From: Elysia chlorotica
Taxonomy: Eukaryota > Mollusca > Gastropoda > Plakobranchidae
Assembly (NCBI GenBank): GCA_003991915.1
Contig: RQTK01000483.1
Coordinates: 113,426-177,425, forward strand
DNA length: 64,000 bases
Direction of reading: 5' to 3'
Shown here: positions 48,097-60,653 of the stretch, piece after piece
Layout of the letters: each line of letters starts with the position of its first letter
How positions within the stretch are numbered: the first letter of the stretch is position 1
The notes under the pieces: generated by a model
Database searches by the model: none
What the model saw: only the letters and a program-made list of their open reading frames with translations
Told to the model about the DNA's origin: nothing
Made by a program: the position numbers and the translations under genes

Positions 48097-48682
48097 AATT
48101 TATTATACCAATACATGTACCAGTAGTTCCTGGTATTAGATCTAAAGCAGCACGTACAACGGCGTAGTAGCTTACGATTCATCGTAAACCTTCTTTATCT
48201 TATATTCTTACGAAATATCTATCTATCTATCTCTGTCTCTCTTTCCCCTGTTTTGGGGGCTGTCATAACTACAAAAGGAGGCCAAGTTGCAAACTCAAAG
48301 AATGTTACAAAGGTGAACGCCAAGGTTTTAAAAATCTCTGTACAGACGCGGAAGCCAAGGTTAGGATGAGAATGAACAAGAAGAGAAAAAAAAAAGAGTA
48401 GTGTGTGAGGGCGTGAGAGAGAGCGGAGCGGACATGCATACATCGAACTAACTTAAAAAATATGTCGCTCATAAAAATATTGAATAACAACGATAAAATG
48501 TTGATAAATGTTTTTGAAAGTACAGCACGGATCAACTGGGAAAAGGAAATTGGATGCTGGTAACAATATCTTTTTCAGATTTTGTTAAAATTACCATTTA
48601 ATAGTAACATATTGCCCACTAGTGTAAAGTACAAATCAATAAAGGGTAAAGCAACATTTAAATTACAAAGACAAGCGTTTCC

Positions 48683-48753
48683 AAGTCGATAAAAGTCTAT
48701 TTAAAAAGTAATCAAGAAGTTACATAGCCGAATTTTATCAGTGACAAATAAGG
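48683..48753. repeat. Left arm of a distant inverted repeat
   Basis: AAGTCGATAAAAGTCTATTT through ATCAGTGACAAATAAGG is repeated in reverse at 51479-51549 with about two mismatches in 71 bases. Confidence 0.85.
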
Positions 48754-49995
48754 TTGTTTCCAAGCGTTTCCAAGCTGTGTGAAATATGTAGACAAAGAGT
48801 AACAGAACACACGTACTCACATATCGGCCGCAATATGAAGGTGAAGAGAGTCGTTATAGGTAGTTCTTACTACAATAAAATAACAGAGGCATTTTTGTAT
48901 GAGCAAGGCAAACTGTGCTAATCCCTAAAAGCGCAATCATTTTCGGTCATAAAAATGTTATTATTTGTCTAATTTAATGCCTCATTTGTCTCGAGTAGAA
49001 GTATTTTCGGAGACGGGTTTCCAAATTGGTCAGGTTAAACTAAAGCTCTTTATTCAAGATAATTGCTACTTTGGACTATCAAAGTTCACCGAACTTTTAG
49101 ACCATTCTGCGTCAATATTAATTTTCAAAGGGAGTACTTAACACTAAGGTAGTAATGGCGTGAACGAGAGCTAACCTAAATACAAGAATGTATGATCAAT
49201 TATTGCTAACGAATGAGTTCATTGGCATACCTATGACTACGATCGTTGCAGGTTGATTATGATTTATTTATAAATATGTTGGTTAATGTGTGGTTAACAA
49301 TGTATATTGAAATTAGATTTAATCCAAGAAGGGCATTGACTTTGAATCTAATTTTCGCTGGAGACTTCAGTCCATGATGGGATAGGAGTAGATAGCAAGA
49401 GAAGTAGAAGCTCGTTTCCACATACATGTACTATATTTTTAGGTGAAATAAAAGTATCGAAATGAAATTTCAAACGGTGTTAATTTTATAAAACATATAG
49501 GTCGCCCACACAATTTTATTGAGCATCCCTCTCTGAATTCTTTCTAATCCTCTTATCACTCACTCAACCTTTCTCTCTTTTTTTCTCCCTCCATCTACCC
49601 CCTCTCTTCAACCTCTCTTTTTTTTCTCTCTCGCCCGCATTACTAGATCGTATTACATGTACTTGTTCGTATAAATATTATTAATCTAGTCTCATGAGGT
49701 GAATGAGTGTAGAGTCCACTCACGCGGTGGGGATAACCCATGGAAATGATGCCCAGTTAGTTATTATTCGTTTTTAATTATGAAGATTGAAAAGACATTA
49801 TCATAATATTATTATAACCTTATGCCTTTTGAGTGAAGAGCTGCTGTAACAACCATTTTTTATAACAATGGCTATGATTCAGCGGCTCACGGATCTAATA
49901 ATTATATAGTAACAAGTGCCGCACCTTGGGATTTTAGTAAAATTCCTGGATTCCTTCCAACTCAGACGGGGAGAGAAACACAGAGAGAGGGAGAG
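48754..49995. other. Non-coding stretch between repeats
   Basis: AT-rich; pyrimidine-rich tract at about 49540-49635. No gene seen. Confidence 0.4.
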
Positions 49996-50006
49996 ACAGA
50001 CAGGCC

Positions 50007-50070
<64 letters not shown>

Positions 50071-50150
50071 GGCAGACAGGCAGACAGACAGACAGACAGA
50101 CAGATATATCAAACTCGAAGAGAAAGGAATGGTACGTTGATAAGAGAGAG

Positions 50151-50193
<43 letters not shown>

Positions 50194-50219
50194 ACAGAGA
50201 GAGAGAGAGAGAGAGAGAA
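49996..50219. repeat. (GACA)n and (GA)n microsatellites
   Basis: GACA/CAGG run at 49996-50104, then GA repeats interrupted by ACACAC at 50144-50219. Confidence 0.93.
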
Positions 50220-50376
50220 AGAAGGAGAGATGTAGGCTGCATAAAAAATGTATTTTAGAAAAATAAGTTTAACTATAAATTACTTAATAAATGTTATTTA
50301 TTTGTTTGATTATTCTTTAAGGTCTTCGACCAGATATATCGCGGGCGTGAAAATGTACAACTAAATAGAGAGACGC

Positions 50377-50379
<3 letters not shown>

Positions 50380-50415
<36 letters not shown>
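50380..50415. repeat. (GT)n microsatellite
   Basis: Pure TG repeat. Confidence 0.93.
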
Positions 50416-50417
<2 letters not shown>

Positions 50418-51478
50418 CAGAGAGAGAAGGATCGAGAGAGGAAGCAAATGTGTTCATATAGAAACATATTTAAACAGAATAAAACAGGAACACACTGTGA
50501 TGGACAGAGGAACATACCGGCTGTGTTTTAGGTTACTGTTATCAAATTAACGCGCCCCTACGGAAAGGATAGGCGTAGACGCATCGTGGTAGAACGTGCA
50601 ACTTCTCGTCGTTTCTATCGTCTTTGTCCTATTTCTATAGATTACGCAGCTGAATTACAGAATAGAAAATGCGCGACAAAGACTTTTTCCTTTTACTTGT
50701 TCCTTGATCATTTTTGGGTACATGTATTCTTCTTGGTTGCTTGTAGACAAAAAAAATATATACATTGCCCTAAAAAATATATATATCAACAACTTTTGGT
50801 TATACTTTTTGCCGTCGCTAAATCATAACCCACAAGTCAATCTATTTTTGTCCCGAATGACCTTTGTTGAAGATGGTCCAATCGTTATCTCCATCAATAG
50901 ATAATATATAATTTGATAACAAAGATATTTTTTAATTAGTATCACTTGTTATCGTGTTGACGTAGGTCCCATTTATCAGGACTTTGATTTTTTTTTTGCA
51001 CAAGGTGTAAGTTTCAACTGTTTTCGCGTCATTAATATTAATTTATTTTTGTAACTTCTGCACTGGGTTCATCTAATCAATAGAGCATATGGGTTGAAAA
51101 AATGAAATAATCGTGTGGCATTTTTTACATGATTGCTTTACATACCCGCCTGCTTCTCTCATCCCTCCTTCCTCTCTATATTTATTTGTTTCTCCCTTTC
51201 TCTCTCCACCCCCCTCTCTCCCCTCTCCTTCTCTCTCTCCATTAAAGGTGGAACGAAGAGGATACACTAGAGACATTTAGAACCGAACTTTGATAACTGA
51301 TTTGAATTTTTCGCATGTCGAAATTTGTTATTGGTTACATGTAATTTTTTTTCCTTCGTTTTTTTTTATTATTAATTTTTTTTTAAATTTTTTTTAATTA
51401 CAAAATTCCTACTATGACATCTTTCTGGCTCCCTTCTGTTGATTCCAAGTCAAGCTAAAGCAGATGTTGTCGATGCAC
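50416..51478. other. Non-coding stretch
   Basis: AT-rich, a CT-rich patch at about 51150-51240 and T-runs at 51345-51400. No gene recognised. Confidence 0.4.
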
Positions 51479-51549
51479 CCTTATTTGTCACTGATAACAT
51501 TCGGCTATGTACCTTCTTGATTACTTTTTAAATAGACTTTTATCGACTT
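51479..51549. repeat. Right arm of the distant inverted repeat
   Basis: Reverse complement of 48683-48753; see that entry. Confidence 0.85.
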
Positions 51550-51722
51550 TTCCATTCCAACACAATTCGTTTAAAAAATTATCAACAAATATATAGAATA
51601 AACATATTTTATATATACTAATTTTTATAGCTTTACAGCTCAAATGTGAAATAAAAAAAACTGTAATCAGACATAACAACTCAAATGTGACAAAGCGTAC
51701 TCAAATATTAATTATATATATA

Positions 51723-51803
51723 NNNNNNNNNNNNNNNNNNNNNNNNNNNNNNNNNNNNNNNNNNNNNNNNNNNNNNNNNNNNNNNNNNNNNNNNNNNNNN
51801 NNN
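51723..51803. other. Assembly gap of 81 N
   Basis: Unknown bases, immediately followed by a (GA)n repeat (51804-51850) and preceded by a TA-repeat, so an unresolved microsatellite. Confidence 1.
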
Positions 51804-51804
51804 G

Positions 51805-51855
<51 letters not shown>

Positions 51856-52082
51856 TAAATATCTTAATAATTAAAAAAATAATATAGATAAATCTACAAG
51901 TCATGGGTGCAGTAGGAGCTGTCAATAGAACAATATCGGTGGCCAAACACTTTTTTTTTAAATTTAAACAAAGCCAACTTTGTCATACCAATCGATACGA
52001 GCACATACTAACGAATCAAGTTAAACCTTTTCTTCAGTTTTACGCCAGCTATGTCACTGGAAACCCATTATACGGATGTTGG

Positions 52083-52153
52083 GGCACCAACTGAGAATCA
52101 AACCAAGGACCTCATACTTATCATCCTAAAGCACTGCCAACTGAGCTAACACC
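52083..52153 (-). mobile_element. tRNA-like SINE head, minus strand
   Basis: On the minus strand: GTGTTAGCTCAGTTGGCAGTGC (box A) and CCTTGGTTTGATTCTCAG (box B). The ends do not pair as an acceptor stem, so it is tRNA-derived but not a functional tRNA gene. Confidence 0.55.
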
Positions 52154-52248
52154 ATTTCCTTTGTCCAAGGACTTAAAAAAATGAATACATGTAGAATGTT
52201 ATTTCACTTTTTTGGTCTCCACTCGGTTGTAAGATTTCCTGACGAGTT

Positions 52249-52249
52249 T

Positions 52250-52330
<81 letters not shown>
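52249..52330. repeat. (GTT)n microsatellite
   Basis: Pure TTG repeat of about 80 bases; T-rich sequence follows to 52415. Confidence 0.95.
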
Positions 52331-52752
52331 TGTTTGGTTGTTGTTTTTTTAATCATTTTTTGTTTCTTTCTTTGTTTTTGTTTTTGTTCTTGTTTGTTTG
52401 GGTTTTTTTTTAAGAGATCGGAGAGGAAAACAGACCAATTCCAATTCGAGCACAAAAACTCCTGCTTAGCCCAAAGCACAAAGACTGACTTTATGGCGTC
52501 TTTTAGATCTAGATCTTGTTTCATGACTTGTATAACAATGAAAATAATTTATTTTGAACACTTAAATGTGTCGTTAGTGCCACCACACACCGTGTTCCTT
52601 CGTCCTAAATCTAGCACAGCTAAGTGTCAAATCGCAATGGAAATCTGACCCTAATTTTTGTTGATGTCGGAAGACACCAATAATGACAGCGAACAGCAAG
52701 GGGTGAAAAGGTGCAGAGCAGCGGGAGTGGAGCAGTAAAAATGGAAGTTACA

Positions 52753-52755
<3 letters not shown>

Positions 52756-52814
<59 letters not shown>

Positions 52815-53026
52815 TCTCTCTATCTAATTATTTATCTATCAATCAATCAATCTATCTATCTATCTATCTATCTCTATCTCTATCGTTTTCTCTTTCTCAA
52901 TCTCTCAATATCTCTCCTTTCCTTCGCCTTTCTCTCTGACTATCTCCCTCCCATCTCACTCACTATTTCACTCTCTCAACCCGCTCTTTTTATCTCTCGC
53001 CTTCCCTCTCTGTCTGACTGACTGCC

Positions 53027-53112
<86 letters not shown>

Positions 53113-53130
53113 CTTTCCTTCCCCACCACT
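52756..53130. repeat. Pyrimidine-rich compound microsatellite (CT, ATCT, CTGT)
   Basis: CT run 52756-52811, ATCT at about 52846-52880, CTGT at 53021-53052, CT at 53053-53108, then CCA triplets. Confidence 0.9.
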
Positions 53131-54014
53131 ACCACCACCACCACCAATTCTAGTCTTTGCTTTCTCCTTCTCCTCATCCGGCATATTAATAAATACTACT
53201 CCCTCCGTCTACCCTCCCTTCTTTTGTCTTTCTCTTCTCAGCCCGACTGTAATGTAATGTTTATAGCAGTGACGGTGACACCAGACCCTGGCGATTCGCA
53301 GCTGGAGACTCAAACATTTGGAAAAGGTCTTTGAGTGCAGTAGACGCTACAGAGAAATTATTATGGCCATTTCTAAAGTTAATTCTCAAATTTCAATAAG
53401 GGCCCAGACACGCGTGCTAAATATTAGAACCTTGGGCTAAAAGCAGAGACATGACTATAAACCATTTAATATTCCACTCACACACTCTGTTCACTTAAGC
53501 CTTAACGAAATTCCACTTATCATGAGAATGATAATGATCATGTTGTCCAAAATAGGGTCCTTCATTTTATGGTATTCAGGTTGAAATGCGACGACCGGTT
53601 GTCAGAAATAGAACATTAGAGGGCTTTGTCAGTGAATTTTTTTTTCTGCCCGCTCTTGTGAATTTCTTTTTAAAATGGTATTTTCATACACTATTTTTTT
53701 CACTTATCGATTATCGGTGATCGAAATCTCTATCTTGGAATGTTAGAGATTTAACACAGCACACTTATGCTTGTTTGTTTTATGTGACTTATCACTTTTA
53801 AATTGCACTGATATAGCCAGATAGACGTTTATTGGGTGCAAAAATAAAGTTATGTAAATTAAGGTGAATAATCGTGAATAGTATTGATAATTCATGGTGC
53901 GGCTACGTTATGAAATAACAGAAGATGTATCATGGTTTGTAGGACAAAATAGAGGGCAAAAATTCCAAGCCGCATAGTGCTAAATTGCATTGAATTGGTA
54001 ATAGAGACGGAGAG
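53131..54014. other. Non-coding stretch
   Basis: No exon, RNA gene or repeat boundary recognised. Confidence 0.4.
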
Positions 54015-54018
<4 letters not shown>

Positions 54019-54063
<45 letters not shown>

Positions 54064-54076
54064 TCAGAGAGGGAGA

Positions 54077-54134
<58 letters not shown>

Positions 54135-54560
54135 GAGGTTCAGATAGAAAGAGAGAGAAATTCAGAGACAGAGGGGAGAGAGAGATTCAAATAGAGTGAG
54201 AGAGAGAGGGGGGGATAGAGAGGAGAAAGGAGAGAGAGGGAGAGATTCAGAGATTCAGAGAGAGAAATTCAGGGGGAGAGAGAGATTCGGAGATTCAGAG
54301 AGAGAAATTCAGGGGAGAGAGAGATTCGGAGATTCAGAGAGAGAGTGAGAGAGAGAGAGACAGACAGACAGACAGAGAGACAGAGAGACAGACAGAGAGA
54401 GACAGACATAGAGAGACAGAAAGAGACAGAGAGAGGAGAAAAAGATTCAGATAGATGAGAGAGAGGATGGAGAGGAGAAAGGAGAGAGAGGAGAGAGATT
54501 TGATTTGGAAAGATTCACAGACAGACATACAGACAAGCAGAGAAACAGGCAGACAGAGGA
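54019..54560. repeat. Long purine-rich (GA/CAGA/GATTCAGA) array
   Basis: Imperfect GA repeats with a recurring higher-order unit of the type GAGAGAGATTCAGAGAGAGA-AATTCAGGGG at about 54240-54350, then GACAGACA. Confidence 0.9.
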
Positions 54561-57060
54561 GACAGTCCGGTTGTGTTGGATACTTGTTTTAAAACATGTA
54601 ATTTCAACCAATATTCTACAGATGGATTTCAGTGGGAAAAAGTCATAAGTCCGCTGTCTGTTTTATAATCACCAAACGTGTGCTTTCCGTCCCATGACTT
54701 AGATTTTTTATGAGGTAGTTCTTTAAAAAAACTCATCATACTATAACAGTTATTGTTTTTCCAGCCCTATATTTGTGTGCATCTTTTTATCATATATCAT
54801 CATATTACATTTGATAATAGATTTCCCAATCAACCATCAAATAAGCACGTAGGAATAGAGATAATTGACTTAAGTCACAATTCAAAAAACACAACAAAAA
54901 ACATACCAGTATTTTTAAAAAGAGATAAGGGAGGGTCATATTAAGGTGTCTGTATTATATAAAAATGAGCATATTACAAGTGTAAATATCATACATGGTA
55001 TTGTACAGATGTGCGTAGGAATCTATATTTACAGTGCACGAAGCTAACATCCCGCGAAAAATTATAGTTTTTCAGACCTATTAAAATTATTGTGAAAAAT
55101 TATGTTAGAACTTGGCAGAAAAGAGCTGTTATAATTATATGACCAAATTCTGATATTTTCACTCTTTTCCTGTTTGGCTATGGCAGCACGTGAAATTCTC
55201 AGATGTTAGACTTGTGACCCAACCATGACATGGTCTAGATGTTGAGAACAAAAAGACAAGTTATTTTAAACATACATTTACTCATTGCGCATGCCAATTA
55301 TTCAAAGGATACTCTCAAAATTAATAATGCAAGGGTACTGTAGATAAGAAATAAATCAACGGGTTTTCCATGACGCATTCGTCGCCGCCTCTTCTGTGTT
55401 TCTCGTTAAATGCTTTCATAACAGTAAAGAGAAAGCCCAATAAAATGCTTGTTGTTATTTAGGGCTGCTCAGATTACTGTCTCGGTCACGTGAGACGCTA
55501 CTTTGCTCTCACCGTAACCTGATCAGTTCAACTAGAACTAGGCACCGTAGCCATGACCTTGTGCCTTTCATCTTTTTTCTGGGCAACAGAAAACTGTCCA
55601 AAAATAGCACGATTGTATATTGGGAATTCCCTCTTTTGGCGCCAGCCAAGTTTAGTTGAAACCATTGTTGTTTTCAAATCTGAGGTTAATCAAGGACAAA
55701 ATGAATATCTTATTGTGGGCAATACGTGGGCAGGGTTTATAATTGGGAAAACCACAGTCGTTGATAAATTGTGTGTACACATGTTTTTAGTTATGAAATA
55801 ATCTAAGTCTCACAATTCGATAGCAATAATGTTCTTGAAGGTTATATAGTAAATGTATGCTAAAAGTCAGCATGCTATGTCATGAAATATTTATATTGAA
55901 ATTTCTACATATTTAATTATGTATAATATGTCTGACCACTGTAATTGTTTAAAAGTAACCAATATTTTATGTCTGGGGGAAACAATACAAATAAAAACTC
56001 GCATTCTTAAAATGACAATCTACAATCAAAGGCACCCAAAACATCAACCTTCTGCACGTTTATGGGTATATTTCCCAAATAAAATCTGCATCCATATCAG
56101 CAAGTGCCTCTCTCATATTGCAAGAAAATTTCACAGGCAAATACACGTAAAAGGGCACCGTGCAGTGGGCAAAAGGAAAAACCGATCTCAACAATAACCA
56201 TACATTAGCAAGCCAAGGATAAATTAAGACATCTAGAGTTGAAATCTTCAACGTTCCTGGTTGGAAATTCTCAAAAGGTTTGAACTAAACTCTAATTACT
56301 GTGTCAACCGAATCCCACGCTCTGTGTTATCTGTTGCACATATCTGCATTTTCTAACCTATTTTGAGGGATGCAAATAAATAAACCACTTTGTGTGAAAA
56401 AAACAATAATTTCTGACACAATGCAACTTTGCGAGTGTAAGTGGCGTAATTATACTCATCGCATTGTATTGTGGGAAAATGATGTCCCTGATAATGTAAT
56501 GTCTATAAATAGCAAGTACTTCGCCTTGCCGTTAACTGAAGTGCTGAGACTGTGTGAGTGCAGGGCTGTAGTTCGACTGGCGACTGTTGCTTGCATGCCT
56601 GTCTTTGATGTCTGTCTGCCAGGGTCTAGCGTATCTGCTGCCTTCCCACAGCCTCGAGTGGCGCTGTCTACTAGTGTCTAGACAGTCGCTTGCTGGTCTG
56701 TGACAGGCACTGCGCATGTGCAAACACATCGCATACGTCATGTGCAGGAACAGCGCAAGTGCAAAGTCTACCCTTTCCACCCCTGCTAGCTGCTCACCAC
56801 TCGCCCCCTAATCCAAAACAATTGGAAAGTTCGATGAGAAAATCATTCTTACACCATCAATAATAATGATGACCCCAGAGAATGGATTTCTATAAGATCT
56901 CCATTTTCTGTTTGATTAAAGACCTAATTATCAGTTCAGTTTCTATGTACTATCTTATGAGACGACCATTTTTCTTTTATTAAATTAAAAAAAACCATCA
57001 CTGCTATTAAGCCTAGTGTACAGGTAGTGTCTAAGAATAGATCGGATATTGATTTTACAG
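54561..57060. other. Non-coding stretch, no supported gene
   Basis: AT-rich with a GC-richer patch at about 56560-56800. Several open frames of 60-100 codons but none with family signal or convincing splice sites. Confidence 0.4.
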
Positions 57061-57061
57061 C

Positions 57062-57172
57062 TGTGGTGTCCCCGCTCTGTCTCGATGTGGCAGCATGCAC
57101 AATTGTTAGACGTTAATCTTTGGACCTGTCCGCGATATAGCGCAATTGCTGACGATGGGCGTTAAGAATCAA
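57062..57172 (+). mobile_element. SINE of the AACTC-tail family, 5'-truncated and diverged (copy F)
   Basis: GTCTCGATGTGGCAGCATGC, AATTGTTAGACGTTAATCTT, GGACCTGTCCGCGATATAGC and GGGCGTTAAG line up in order with the 3' half of copy A. Confidence 0.55.
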
Positions 57173-57904
57173 CAAAACAATCTCATCTTTATATTGGACT
57201 GATCTATCAGTGCTTTGTTAGAATGAAATCATGACTTCAAGTTCCTGTAATGGGTTACATGGTAAAAAAAAAATTAATTATAGATGCCATGATTGCCGAT
57301 GTCTTCAACAGATATGACGCATAAAGAAGAAAATGTTCGAATAATAATCAAAAAGGCAAAATCGTCTGCATATAATTAAATTATAAATACTAGGTTGGCT
57401 TATATCCTCATTTATTTAACATTCATCAGCAATCAATTTAGACTGGCATCAAACTTTGCGTGGGCAAGATCTGTTTTGACATCGTTAAATATGACAGCTA
57501 TTAATATAGTTTGTTTACGAAGATGCTGACATTGTTTTGATAGAGGTGCTGAGTAAATAGTTACTAGATCAAGTTCTTTGTATTTTGATTTGTCTGATTC
57601 TGGCGTATTATTAGTCTCTATTTTTTTCTGAATCTCTTTACTCGCTTAATAATATGTCAAAAATTTTGGAATTTCAAACAAGAGTGTCGGTTACGTGGGC
57701 GTATGTGAGGTGTGACACATTCATGACATTCTGAACTTTTCATAAATATCCGAATTCTCTTTAATAATGTTAATTTTCACGTTCTAAGTACACAATGCTG
57801 AATGACAGAGAGCGGAGAGAGGTGAGGAAAGACCGAAAGAGAGAGACGGAGAGAAACAAACAAGGAAACGAAAAAGGGAAAGAGAGATAGATAGAGAGGG
57901 AGAG

Positions 57905-57975
57905 AGAAATGAAATGAAATTAAATAATTTTATTGGATTTTTAAGGCCAATGGCCCATACATCAAATAAATAAAT
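57905..57975 (-). mobile_element. Retroelement 3' end, minus strand
   Basis: On the minus strand the sequence reads ATGGGCCATTGGCCTTAAAA, TCCAATAAAATTATTT and ends in repeated ATTTC. This is a typical 3' terminus with an internal AATAAA. The 5' limit is unknown. Confidence 0.45.
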
Positions 57976-58228
57976 AAACAAACAATATGATAGGACAGAT
58001 TTCCGTTTTTCTTAAAAAGACAATGACCCACGTCTTCCTTTAGATGTTTTGTCTAAATAACATACAACAGCATTAAGCATACATTCATCAGATGAGTTTA
58101 AAACATGTATTTGTGAAACATTTGTACGGACTGTCTTTCTTTCAGAATTGGGTTTAATATAGTTACTCTGAGATTCTTATGTATGCTGCATTAAAAAATG
58201 CCATGATATTCGTCTTCTTTGACATTGC

Positions 58229-58235
<7 letters not shown>

Positions 58236-58287
<52 letters not shown>
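58236..58287. repeat. (GA)n microsatellite
   Basis: Pure GA repeat. Confidence 0.95.
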
Positions 58288-58294
<7 letters not shown>

Positions 58295-58760
58295 AGAGGT
58301 TATGGGAAGAGAATGCTTGTGAGACCATTGATTTTATAAAGATAGAAACCTAGGATTCCAATTAACCGCAATAGTACGTTGGGGGTAATTTTCTATCCCA
58401 GGGGTTAGTTATTCTCTGTTTTACTAAACTTGTAATAAGAATTTATTTTTGAAACGTAATGCATTTCTCAGTCATTCATTTCTCTAAATTATTCTGTATG
58501 ACTGGCAGCAAAAGGCTGAATACCATATTTACCATCGATCCTTTTCTAAAAATGTATGTTCTTAACAAACTGAGGTAGCGCTATACCACTACTCTTCAAC
58601 GAATTAAAAAATACTAATTTTTCCTAACCGAGTGTTATTATATTATTAGAATTTTATTTTTCACTTCCTTGTGAAAGCGGAAACAAGCCGGAAACAAAGA
58701 TCACGAAAGTTTGGTTCATGAGGTCAGTGGCAATAAAAACATGCACAAGCTCTGCAGTGA

Positions 58761-58940
58761 GTGGGGTCAAAATATACCCCGACATACGGATGTGCCAATA
58801 TTGTTTTTTCCTGTCTACGAGACTTGGGGTCAAAATGTTACCCCCAATGTACGGATAGGATACATTATTTTTTTTCCTTTGTCTATGTTTGTACGGCATA
58901 TGGGATTGAAATGTGTCCCCGACATACGGTTCAAGTAGGA
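58761..58940. repeat. Degenerate tandem repeat, units of ~65-75 bp
   Basis: GGGGTCAAAATATACCCC-GACATACGGAT (58763), GGGGTCAAAATGTTACCCCC-AATGTACGGAT (58826) and GGGATTGAAATGTGTCCCC-GACATACGG (58902) are successive diverged copies. Confidence 0.7.
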
Positions 58941-59139
58941 AAACACGATATACGATTAGGGTTAAAAAGCTAAGAATCAGACCAATTTCTAGATTGATTG
59001 AAAGTCTCTAAGACGGCTGAACATCGTTATGTCCACGATCTATCCTTTTAGCCACGCCTATCTACGATTATGAAGGAAACTTAAAATGTAATCTATGACC
59101 AGTTGAATGTTCCCTGGACTTCTTGAATGATCCTATACG

Positions 59140-59220
59140 TGGATACAGGCATCAGAGATTCGAACCGCTATCCATTTATCGGCCCAAGGAGCAATTGACT
59201 GAGCTTTCTGACATGCGTTG
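59140..59220 (-). mobile_element. tRNA-like SINE head, minus strand
   Basis: Minus strand: AAAGCTCAGTCAATTGCTCC (box A-like) and TAGCGGTTCGAATCTCTG (box B). A tRNA-derived fragment. Confidence 0.45.
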
Positions 59221-59658
59221 AGGAAACAGATTCCTCATTGAAACACTTAGTCGAATTGTGGGAACTTGCGTTTCGAACTTGGGGTGTAGCTGTTTGGGTG
59301 TATGGTGACAGATGGGTAGGACTACCATCTTATTCATATGTCGCTTTTGAAGTTTTCTTTGCTCTTAAGAATTGAGTTTATTGCGCAATATCACTCGGCT
59401 ACATCCACTATTATTAAATACTTAAAAAAAAAATCTGAAATGAATAATAAAAAAAAAGAAAAGATCAAAAGAATCGCATCCACTTTCGGACTTATTTTTT
59501 CACTAGACAGACCTCAGAGGAAATGAAGTTTTTTATGCCTTGCAACAAGCCCATTGAACTTTTCTTTACAACAGGCCAGAACGGCAGTTGTAGCCAACTC
59601 AACCGTCAGAAGATTTTATCGTGAAATAAATCATTTTGCACATAAAGTGTCGAAAAAG

Positions 59659-59743
59659 GGGTGCGCCGATAGCTGTCGATTAGTGCTCTAGACTGACTAG
59701 CAGGTGGCCCGAGGTTTGAATCGAATCTGAAATCTTGTGGGGA
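59659..59743 (+). mobile_element. Second SINE type, copy 1 (5' part), interrupted by SINE D
   Basis: GGGTGCGCCGATAGCTGTCG head with GAGGTTTGAATCGAATC (box B). It continues beyond the inserted SINE D with GAACCTACGTGACTGTAAA at about 59996, matching GAAAGCTACATGGCTGTAAA of copy 2. Confidence 0.6.
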
Positions 59744-59989
59744 GTTGAGTTGAGTTGAGTTGAGTTGGTTTAACGTCCAAAATCAGCTATATAGGCTATA
59801 ATGTGTACGGGCCCCAAGACTGACGTCTGACGATTTTATGTCTTGCCACACACGAGACAGTGCAGGAATGCCATGACTCCTGTCTCAGTTGGTCACATTA
59901 AACTGATAACGACCCAACCAGTAGGGAGCGGAATCGCCATTGCTCGAACCCGGACCTTTTGCGTCGGAAGCCGATGTTCTACCCCATCA
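59744..59989 (-). mobile_element. SINE of the AACTC-tail family, full length (copy D), nested
   Basis: Minus strand: tRNA-like head with box B GGGTTCGAGCAATGG, body, and end GGACGTTAAACCAACTCAAC followed by several more AACTC units. Flanking TGTGGGGA (59736-59743) and TGTGGTGA (59990-59997) form an 8-bp near-perfect target duplication. Confidence 0.85.
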
Positions 59990-60120
59990 TGTGGTGAACC
60001 TACGTGACTGTAAAACTAAGTAAAATGCATGGCAACCGCAGAAATGATTATTTTACAGGGAAATAAAAAAGTTGTGTTCGTAAAATGTCAGGAATAGATC
60101 TAATCCCTTTCAAAAGAAAT

Positions 60121-60235
60121 GGGTGCGCTGATAGCTGTCGGTTATCGCCCAGAAAGGAGTGATAGGTGGTACAGCGTTCAAATCGCAGCTGTGTCTAAAA
60201 TCGTGAGGGGAAAGCTACATGGCTGTAAATAATAT
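60121..60235 (+). mobile_element. Second SINE type, copy 2
   Basis: GGGTGCGCTGATAGCTGTCG head, GCGTTCAAATCGCAG (degenerate box B), then GTGAGGGGAAAGCTACATGG. Same family as 59659, 460 bases away. Confidence 0.6.
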
Positions 60236-60278
60236 TCAAAACCGGTGCACAATGTTTTAATGTTTTTTTCATTTTTTA

Positions 60279-60408
60279 TTTAAATCTAGAGACCATTGTA
60301 CATTAGAGGACTGTTTTATGTGATAGAAATTGGCTGAAGCGACATGAATAGAAGAAAGTCATATTGCAATCGTCTATATCGTGTTTTGTTTTATTTTGTT
60401 TTGTTTCT
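60279..60408. repeat. Direct repeat, copy 1 (~130 bp)
   Basis: TTTAAATCTAGA through GTTTTATGTGATAGAAATTG, GCTGAAGCGACATGAATAGA and ATATTGCAATCG to a GTTTTGTTT tail; repeated at 60654-60783. Confidence 0.85.
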
Positions 60409-60653
60409 GATTTTTTTTCTCTGTGGTCGGGAGTGGAAGTAACATTTTATTGTTCTTCTGGCGGCCACTGAATTATCACCATGTTTTGTTGTTTTTTTTT
60501 TTTTGTTTTTTTTTTGTTTTGTTTTGGTTTTTTGTTGTTGTTTTTTGCGTGAGTGTGTGTGTGCGTGGGGGGGGGGTGTAAGTTGACGGTTAGTTTTCAT
60601 TTGATCAGCGCGATACATTATTTTATTATTTTGAAACAATCTCATAAATCAGA

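Noticed and set aside
52083..52153. A possible functional tRNA gene on the minus strand
   Set aside because: Boxes A and B fit, but the acceptor ends do not pair and the variable part is degenerate; a tRNA-derived SINE is the better call. The same holds for 47857, 59140 and 61849.
52181..52648. A 155-codon frame with a poly-Leu core
   Set aside because: The core is the (GTT)n repeat and the remainder shows no domain or splice logic.
55553..55801. An 82-codon frame with a plausible ATG
   Set aside because: No recognisable domain, AT-driven composition and no supporting splice or polyadenylation structure.
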